This document shows, piece by piece, positions 56,606 through 64,000 of a DNA stretch of 64,000 bases. Made by a program: the position numbers and the translations under genes. Where the stretch lies: the NCBI GenBank assembly GCA_006937955.1, contig SSNP01000248.1:374441-438440 (forward strand), read 5' to 3'. Origin of the DNA: Pachypanchax playfairii (taxonomy: Eukaryota; Chordata; Actinopteri; Cyprinodontiformes; Aplocheilidae). The notes under the pieces were generated by a model. It saw only the letters and a list, made by a program, of their open reading frames with translations, had not been told where the DNA came from and did no database searches. How positions within the stretch are numbered: the first letter of the stretch is position 1; the number at the start of each line of letters is the position of its first letter.

Positions 56606-58615
56606 GATAGAAGCATGGATCAGTTTTCAAGGTTTCTGTGATCAAGTGTTTGAGTTCCCTTTTGCAATAACCGATAAAACAGAATTGGGAAATGGAAACC
56701 TGATTTTTTTTATTTAAAAGAATTAAATAAAAACACTCAGATATCATATTAGTATTAACAGATGTAGAGTGAAAACAAATATTTGTTCTTTTTGAAGTAA
56801 AATCTTAATCTTGGAGAGGAGGGGGGGAGGGGGGGGGTCTGACAAACAAACAAAGCTTTTTAACATTTTTTCGATAAATATTTTGTTTTTAAATCATTAA
56901 ATGTTTTCAAAAATACCTGTTTAAATTTCTAGTGGTTTGTTTTTTAAAATATTGAAATACCATGATGACTATTTAGAGAAATCCTTCGTGTTTGCAAGTT
57001 TATTAATACAGTTTAAATGTGTTCAGAGCATGTGGACCAAACGGGTTAAATACATTTTATTGATAAATATTTGATAATGGAATTTAATTACATGACAGTT
57101 AATAATGTCAGGCTAGTTACTGGAGGTGTTTGAGTGAGGAACATTCTGGAACATTTTCTCCTGTAGCTCACTCCATCAGAGGCATTTCTCCATCTCTATT
57201 GCAGCTGTGTCATCTCTGGTACTTCTGTACCAGCACTGACCCTCTGCTCTGTCTCATCCTGCAGCTTTTCTGGCTCTGAAGGCAGCCTAGTGATTGCTGG
57301 GGTAATGAACCCCTCCATGGCTCCTAACCTCTCCCATATTCGCTGGCCAAACACAAGCAGTGTCTTGGCTGCCTCCCCATACCATTTCCCTAACAAGTTG
57401 CAGTGATGTCCCCTTGGCAGCCACCCACACAACACTGGATGCACAAATGTCTCCAGTGAACCCTGCCACAGCTCTATTCACTAGCTCCTTTCTTTACTAA
57501 AGCACATCATGTTTATACAGCTTCTATACCTGCACCCTCTCACCACAATTCTAATGTCTTTCGCTGCTTGGCCTGCGTTTGATAACTGTTTATATTAATA
57601 ATATTAAAATTATTATTATTATTTACTGTTGTACGTCCCCCGTCCCCTCATTTCATCTTCTCATTGATCCTTTATTCCCTAAATACATTCTGGTGACTTC
57701 CTGTGTAGCTTGTTTTGGCAGCAGCTCAGTGAGTCGTTGTGGTCATTTACTGGCTGGCTGCTCTCAGACTCTGTGGTGTTGCTTCTGTTAATGCCAGAGC
57801 CGGGCTGACATTCACAGCCCCCTCACCACTACACACACCTGCTTCCCTTCAGCCTGCAGATTCTGTTCTTACAGGCATTACACAGGCTGGTTTCATACAC
57901 ATCCAGAAAAACACCATGGGCCCCTGAAATGGGGCCTTATGATGAACTGCACTCTAACATTTGGTCAAATGCGGAAGAGTTCCTCCTGCTTCCATGAGCC
58001 CCAAGTCACTGCTGACACAGACCCATGTGTAACACTGATGCTACAAGTTATCAATGCTCTCGGACTGAGATAAAAATCCTACTCGGACCCGATCAAAAGA
58101 TTTCTAAATTCGTAGGAGCCTAGGGTGTGGGACAACAAGAGACACACAAAGGTATGAGAAAAGCTTGCATTTAATTGCAATAGAAAAGCTTAAATTGTGG
58201 ACATTTAACACAACAGAGCGCGCTCAAAAAAAAAAGAAAAAAAAAAAAGAAAAATTTATATCTGCTGAGATATAGTCCTTTAGTCTGGTCAGTGTTTGTT
58301 ATCGTCTTTCAATGTCAGTAATGAGCTCCATGTTCAGTCCTGAGTGTTTCAACAAACCAGTCACCAGTTTGTTTCCAGAAATCATGAAAGATGTGCATGA
58401 AAAGTAGACACTTAACCCCATTGGCTGATGAGATACCAAACCTTCATATGATTGGCGGCTCAGTGGTTAGATCTATCTTGACAGTATCTAGTTTTTAATC
58501 ATATTTTTAACTATTTAAGAACATATGAACTCATTTTTATCATTTATTTTATGAATATTCATGTGTTTACATGTTTATTTTTTGTGGCTAGGTCTCTCTT
58601 GCAAAAGAGGTTTTG
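56606..58615. other. Mostly non-coding; possible relic frames at 57196-57481
   Basis: Two overlapping minus-strand frames at 57196-57481 (containing GKWYGEAAKTLLVF and ERLGAMEGFITPA in one, NRAVAGFTGDIC in the other) read like one protein broken by a frameshift, but I cannot place it. A poly-G run lies at 56821-56837 and poly-A at 58228-58250. Confidence 0.25.
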
Positions 58616-58618
58616 ATC

Positions 58619-59060
58619 TGAAATCAAATCAAACTTTATTTGTTTAGCACTTTTCCTGCGATTTGCAACACAAAGTGCTTACCTAATAAAAACAGTTAAA
58701 AACAGACAGACACAAAAACAACAATTCAGACCCAAACTCCCTTCTACCCCCCACCCCCATCCCCACCATCATAAATGCTATCTAGATCTCTAAATTAAAA
58801 ACGTAATAAATAAACAACTGAACAAATGGCTTGACAACCCTGTGAGGAAACCATGTATGTATCGGGTTCATCCACAACCATGAGCTGGTCCACCCAGCTC
58901 CCAGTTAAAACCACAGGAATTGGGCTAGAGCCGGCCGGGGCCCAAAGCACAGCCACAGGGCTGCACAGAGGGACCCCCCCCCAACACCGACATTCCCGCG
59001 GCAGCAACCGTGTAGACCAGACCAAACCCCAAGTGTGGACGACCTCCATGAGGAAACACT
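58619..59060 (+). repeat. Dispersed fish repeat (AAACTTTATTTGTTTAGCAC type)
   Basis: Starts AATCAAATCAAACTTTATTTG, then TTTGCAACACAAAGTGCTTA and CATCCACAACCATGAGCTGG, landmarks of a common fish repeat. The open frames at 58795-59113 are shadows of it. Confidence 0.6.
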
Positions 59061-60129
59061 GGATTCAAAATCTCAAGTGGAATAAAATAAAGGTAAAATT
59101 ATCTAAAAAATGAAAAAGTGTGTTGAAATTTGACTGTTTTTGGTTCAGGATCTGAAAAACTGGCTCAGTTCTGGTAATTTTATTAAATCATTGTTTTCTA
59201 AGTACAAGCCCCACCTATTTTATAGAGTATTGTATTTACTAATAATTGTCACAAAAATGTAGTCAAAAAATATTATCTAGAATTGGCTTACTATTAAATT
59301 TGGCCCAACTTTTTCTGAGGGATAAAGTTCCACTAGTAGAGAAACTGATGCTGAGATGGCTGGGCAGTTTGCTCAGTGAGCTCAACCGCATCTCGCAACT
59401 CTTAAAAGTTTTAGCTATCTATTTGTTTGCAGCAACATATTATAGGTCTATGCAGCAAACATTTCTGAGTTATACTGACGTTATAATAAGATTTTCAGTG
59501 AGGATCTTTTAGAACATTTGAAAGTGTTTCCTTATTGGATATAACATACATGCAGCGCTACATGACCTCAGCTCAAACATTTTATTTTTTCCTGTCTCTT
59601 GGATTTTTAAATATATGAAAACTTTTCATTTTATCTTAATTTTCTCTCAAAGTTCTTTTTTTCTCAAACTGATTATTAGGGCTTTTTTATTTTTAACTGC
59701 TTTTGTAGGATTCTGTTACTTTTCCTGTGAAACAGAACTGCACATGTGTGTGATGTTGATAACACAATAATCATCAGAGGGATGAAGATGGTGTTTGTTA
59801 CGGTTTAATGGTTAATGGTAATATTATATTGAATTCAAGTAACCGTGAAGCCGAGGACGATGAGCTGAATTAAAAAAAAAGCATAGACAACAATGTGTGG
59901 GATGTTCACAATAGCTTCTGAAGTAAAGTTTTGGAATTGTATGGAAAAAGATTTGAAAAGATGAGTAAAAATAAACCAAGTTAAAAATAATTGCAACAAA
60001 AAAAAACTTATAAATTACTGTGTGGAATACACCATGTTAGATCATTAAACTAAAACTGAGTGAGTGAATTATGCTCATGTTACTAAGCTGTTTCAAATTA
60101 ATCTAATTAGTTGTCAAATGTTCCTCTAG
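59061..60129. other. No supported feature
   Basis: AT-rich non-coding; the frame at 59246-59512 has no recognised domain. Confidence 0.4.
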
Positions 60130-60367
60130 TTCTTTTGTTATTCGTGCCAGTTACTTTTCAAGTCTTTTGTTCCAACTGTTTTAAACGTATTGCCGCCATT
60201 AAAATGAAAATGAACAAATATTTTCTCTGAAATGGTAAAATGTATCAGTTTCAACATCTGACATGTTGTTTGTGTTCTTTTAGGAATAAAATATGGGTTC
60301 ATGGGATTTGTAAATCATTGAGTTCTTTATTTTGTACGGTGTCCCAGCTGTTTTGGAATTGGGGTTG
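60130..60367 (-). mobile_element. DNA-transposon terminal fragment (TACAACCCCAATTCC end)
   Basis: The right end reads TTTTGGAATTGGGGTTG before TA; reverse complemented, CAACCCCAATTCCAAAACAG. This terminus belongs to an abundant fish Tc1/mariner-type family with TA targets. CAGTTTCAACATCTGACATG and TTTGTAAATCATTG are characteristic inner motifs. The opposite terminus is missing. Confidence 0.65.
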
Positions 60368-60893
60368 TAGAAAGTAGTAGGAATTCAGCACAGATCTCAT
60401 TCCTAACCAGATACAAGATTTATTCCCTGATATGGATCTGAATCATTTGAGATTAGGAATCTGTCGGGTCTTTTTTGACACTTATATTATTTGTAGTTTT
60501 ATTTCAGCCCAAACTACATACCATAAATACAATAAAATTATTAATAACAATGCCAAGATTTTTCTTCAGTGAAGAAAAAACGTGTTTTTTTATTAATATA
60601 TTGTTGTTATTTTATCTCTTTATTTATATAGTTCCGTTTTTTTCACATTATATGTGAGATGTAGCGATGCCAGAGCTGACATGCAGAAAAGAAATAGGAG
60701 AGGGAGGGAACAAAGGGAGAAAAAGACAGAAAAGGAATACAGTGAAGAAAATAAAAGAGAATACAAGGACGAAGGACAAGCAAATACAACATGCTCACCA
60801 ACTGCTGGACCAGTAACAAAACAAACAGCATCCTGGGAGAGAAGGATATGAAAAAAACACAGATAAACAAATAAACAATCTTGTTCTGTTGAG

Positions 60894-60896
<3 letters not shown>

Positions 60897-60941
<45 letters not shown>
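60897..60941. repeat. (TG)n microsatellite
   Basis: About 22 uninterrupted TG units. The antisense His-Thr frame across it is an artefact. Confidence 0.97.
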
Positions 60942-60943
<2 letters not shown>

Positions 60944-61279
60944 TTGTATTTCTGACCTCCTGGGGACCCGTTTCCTGACTTTTACTATCTTTCTGGGGTC
61001 CGAGGGTTCTTGTGGGGACCGAAGCCTGGTCCCCATGAGGGGGACTCCCCTTTTTAGGGTTAGGGGTTAGGTTTATAGGTATGGTGTGAATAGAGTTTTA
61101 GTTAGTCTTAGGGTTATTTATAGATCAGTAATGGTTAAGGTTAGTAAAAGGGTTTGGGTTAGGTATAAATCTAGTTACTAAAATCAATGGAAGTCAATGG
61201 ACGGTCCCCATGAGGATAACAAAACACACTTGTGGGTGTGTGTGTGTGTGTGTTGGGTGTGTGTGTGTGTGTGTGTTGA
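60942..61279 (+). repeat. Microsatellite-bounded repeat with GGGTTAGG motifs
   Basis: Lies between (TG)n runs (60897-60941 and 61217-61278). It contains two GTCCCCATGAGG blocks (near 61029 and 61204), AGGGTTAGGGGTTAGG (61056-61071), GTTAAGGTTAG and AAGTCAATGG. This arrangement is a recurrent fish intergenic repeat and not a telomere. Confidence 0.65.
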
Positions 61280-63511
61280 CAGGCTGTGTGAGTGAGAGGA
61301 ATAGTCTGTTGTTTTGTAACAAGCTGTAACTGATAAAAAAATACTTGATTAAAAAGGAGGTAAAGTAATTAAAAATGTCAGGAGTGACTAATGAAATAAA
61401 GTGATCCTTAAATAAGGACAAAAGATCTGAGTCAAACAGAATCAAATGTTCTGATGCAGGAGCTGGTGTCCTCTGATGCTCAGTCTGAAGTCTGTTGTGT
61501 TTGTTCATCATGTGCAAATTTATCAGAGGCTTTTAAACTTTTTCTATAAGATTCTCCAGATTATTACCTGGTTGAACTTGTTGACTGATTATTTACTGGA
61601 GGTCAAATACGTGGCTGTCAACGATGTTTCCAAGATTTCTACTTTATGGGGATGGAAAGCATGTGAAATTTTTTTATTTGATTTTCATTAAAAAAGCTTC
61701 ATGGTTCATCTTTATCAGGGAAATTGTTCCTACACCAAACACAATTAAACCCTTAGACGAAGAACCACAGACTCAGAATATAAAGTTTAATAGATTTACT
61801 TGCATGTTAGAGTAATTAATAAAATCATCATGAGAATAAATGCAAATACAGAATTTCCTTACAATCTTGTGTGTTTGCAGTTGTTTACTTTAAATTGAAT
61901 CTCAGAATAATCCAAATTCACAGGTCTCTATTATAAGGGAGATGTGGTCAAGAGGGCAGCAACATATTACATTAGAGAATGCATAAATAACAATGCAGTA
62001 AAATAGCATTATTACTAGTTTAAATTAAAGACACATACACACTTGCAGGTGGAGTGCAATGATTTTATCATTTATAAAGCTGAAATTTATTCCACGCATC
62101 AGATGTTGAAAATCAAAATGATTTCCTGCACAGTTCAATTCTTATTTTGGGCATGTGAAATTGCAAAATTTTCCTGGAACATAAATTCTAATTCTCATGT
62201 TTCCTTGGTAAAAAAAACAAGACAAATACAAAGCAATGACACCAGCGAGCCGTTGACATAATGTTACCAACATTATTCTTGTTCTGAGGTTCCTTTTATT
62301 GCTCAGAACCCTTAACTGATGTTGTCCTGTTGCTTGATTACATTTTAAACAGAGTTCTTTGGCACATCTGCCTTTTTTGTATATTTTATGGATTTTCTGC
62401 TGCTGCATTAAACAATTTCCTGATTAAGGAATTAACAGATAATTTGCTCAGATTAAGGTCCAATCTCATTAATCTGAACAAAAACAAAACAAGAATTATC
62501 GCATAAATCACAAGTTAATTTCCTCAGCTGGGGGGGGGAATTGATGAGATTGAGGAAGACGGCAAAGCTGAAACAAGGACATCATTTCTTCCTGCACTTA
62601 TTCCAAACAGCCCAAATCACACCCACCACCTTCTTCTGCCATTTTCATTTATTTTTATATATAAAACAGTCTTTTGGTAATTTCATTTTTGGATATGTTA
62701 CTGAATAAATTAAAGGCATAATTGTTTGTTGTGTTGCCTAAAGCCATACCTGAAACTCTATCTGGTAATTAAACAAAAATCAGTAAATATGGTGAAATCA
62801 CTGCTGAGTTGCAGTGGCTGCTGGGATCTGTGGAAAATGGATCACCTTCATGGTTTGCTGGACAAGGTGTAACAAAACAAATTCTGTTTTCTCAATGTAC
62901 AAACCTGAATATTAGTTGAATTCCTCAGGCATATCCCTCCACAAGGTGATGGAGCTTGATTTAAAACTGAGAACTGATTTAATGATGATCCATTAAAGAG
63001 ACAGTGGATGCTAAATCAACAAAACCCAAGCTGCAGTTCAAATAAACTGACACAAATTAAACCCAGTTATGGTTGCAGGAGCTTCAGCTACATGGTATTT
63101 CTAGACTCTGTCTTGACTGATAAAACAAAAACACGGTGAGGAAAGATCCAACAAAGGAAGTGCAGCTATATGAGCAGAACCAGTCTATAGAAGTAAACAA
63201 AACAACTAACAGGCTGGTTCTCTCAGTGGGTAGCTGCATTAACACCTTTGACCCAGTTTGTTTTGATCTTCCAACACAAATCAACCAAAGGTCCAGCATC
63301 AAATCCTTAGTGGGATGATCAGAAGACAACCTTTCACTGAACTGTAGATGATTTTCTAACAATCTTCTAAGAAGTTTTGAGTTGTCTTTAAAACAAAGAT
63401 TTAATGTGCAAACACAATGATGAATGTCCATATTTAATATTTCTAATTAATGTTTTAAAAGATCTTGATGTCCTTTCACATTCATATAACATCTTCTTTT
63501 TGGATTGCTCT
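61280..63511. other. No supported feature
   Basis: AT-rich non-coding sequence with a poly-G run at 62529-62537. No convincing frames. Confidence 0.4.
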
Positions 63512-63519
63512 GTCTACAG

Positions 63520-64000
63520 CAGGGATTCCCTAAGTGTGGTGCACACACCCCTGCGGGTGCATGAGCTGCCACTACGGGGTGCGCGAGGTGAAAAATGTAA
63601 TGGCGGACAAATGTAATGATAATAATTACAAAATACAGTGTTGTTTCCCCACACAATAAAGATCTGTAAAAAAAATATTTCCTCTGTAAAATTGTTAACA
63701 ATGACAATTAAAATTACTATTCAAAATGCACTTCATCTAGTTCTTCTTCTACTACTACTACACAATTTAAGTGCGCACCTAGCTTGTGGCCTCTACTTCA
63801 TTCATTATCGCAAATATGCTTAAATGGCCTAAATCGGGGAAACTGTCAGTTGAGAAATTGAAAGACAAAGGTACTGATAAAGGAGCGGAACCAAGAGAGA
63901 GTGACGAATCAAAGGCAACAGAGGATAGAATTGCGAAGGATACGGTAGAAGAAAATGAACAGGAGTTAAAAAATGATGAGCTGGAGGAGACGGCAGAGGG
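63520..64000 (+). mobile_element. hAT element, left end and start of gene (continues past window)
   Basis: Starts CAGGGATTCCCTAAGTGTGG, matching the CAGNGNTNCCCAAA-type termini of hAT elements. The preceding 8 bases GTCTACAG fit the nTnnnnAn hAT target pattern. After about 300 bp of non-coding sequence an ATG opens a frame that is still open at the window edge. Confidence 0.7.
63816..64000 (+). CDS. N-terminus of a hAT-type transposase-like protein (partial)
   Basis: The frame starts at the first ATG (CAAATATGCTT) inside the hAT end and runs 61 full codons to the window edge with no stop. It reads MLKWPKSGKLSVEKLKDKGT, then a very acidic/basic charged stretch (SDESKATEDRIAKD, EENEQELKNDELEE), predicted to be disordered. 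No zinc finger or catalytic residue is yet reached, as expected so close to the N-terminus of a ZBED/hAT protein. Upstream in-frame codons give no better start. The identification depends on the terminal repeat 296 bp upstream more than on the protein itself. Whether the gene is intact cannot be judged here. Confidence 0.55.
   Translation, partial: MLKWPKSGKLSVEKLKDKGTDKGAEPRESDESKATEDRIAKDTVEENEQELKNDELEETAE

Noticed and set aside
60620..61036. 138-codon minus-strand frame with a His-Thr repeat
   Set aside because: It is read through the (TG)n microsatellite and low-complexity flanks.
61050..61160. Interstitial telomere from GGGTTAGG motifs
   Set aside because: Only two or three degenerate units are present, within a common intergenic repeat bounded by TG runs.

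Overview
The window looks like intergenic DNA from a teleost fish. The evidence is the repeat content: Tc1-like elements of the fish type, TTAA-flanked Kolobok- and piggyBac-type elements, hAT and PIF/Harbinger MITEs, L2/Rex1-like LINE reverse transcriptases, solo LTRs with TATTTAAG-type promoters, tRNA-derived SINE-like repeats and (GGAT)n arrays. I found no intact host protein-coding gene, rRNA, tRNA gene or CRISPR array. Nearly every open frame with recognisable protein content belongs to a transposable element. Most other open frames are repeat or antisense shadows.

Layout. 1-6.5 kb: an open LINE reverse-transcriptase fragment and a piece of LTR, then a decayed Tc1 element (two nonsense codons), a Tigger-like element carrying a nested Kolobok element with a THAP zinc-finger exon, and a Ty3/gypsy gag-protease relic. 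6.5-19.5 kb: low-copy sequence with a possible regulatory stretch at 7.2-7.5 kb, a 597-bp MITE caught between two 61-bp direct repeats, and several TTAA MITEs. 19.6-22.1 kb: a hAT-like MITE interrupted by a complete Tc1 transposon with perfect 200-bp terminal inverted repeats and an intact 340-residue transposase; this is the youngest-looking insertion. 24.7-36.8 kb: solo LTRs, a LINE fragment, a Harbinger fragment with a first coding exon, a probable Penelope-like endonuclease tail, SINE-like repeats, and two TTAA elements back to back that share one target site. 37.9-38.2 kb: a 300-bp GGAT/GGAC array. 43.4-45.6 kb: a solo LTR with a nested hAT element. 46.5-47.2 kb: a Harbinger MITE. 55.4-56.6 kb: a hAT-like element holding a GC-rich, Kozak-like open frame that may be captured sequence. 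63.5 kb to the end: the start of another hAT element whose reading frame is open at the window edge.

One abundant family, called MITE-A here (TTAA, AGAGGCCATT ends), has four near-complete and three partial copies. I inferred insertion boundaries from target-site duplications and terminal repeats read by eye. Family names are assigned from termini, target sites and short protein motifs, not from database comparison. The best candidates for something new are the 61-bp flanking duplication, the GC-rich frame inside the 55.4-kb hAT element, and the recurrence of first exons with splice donors in otherwise non-coding elements. None of these establishes a new biological system.
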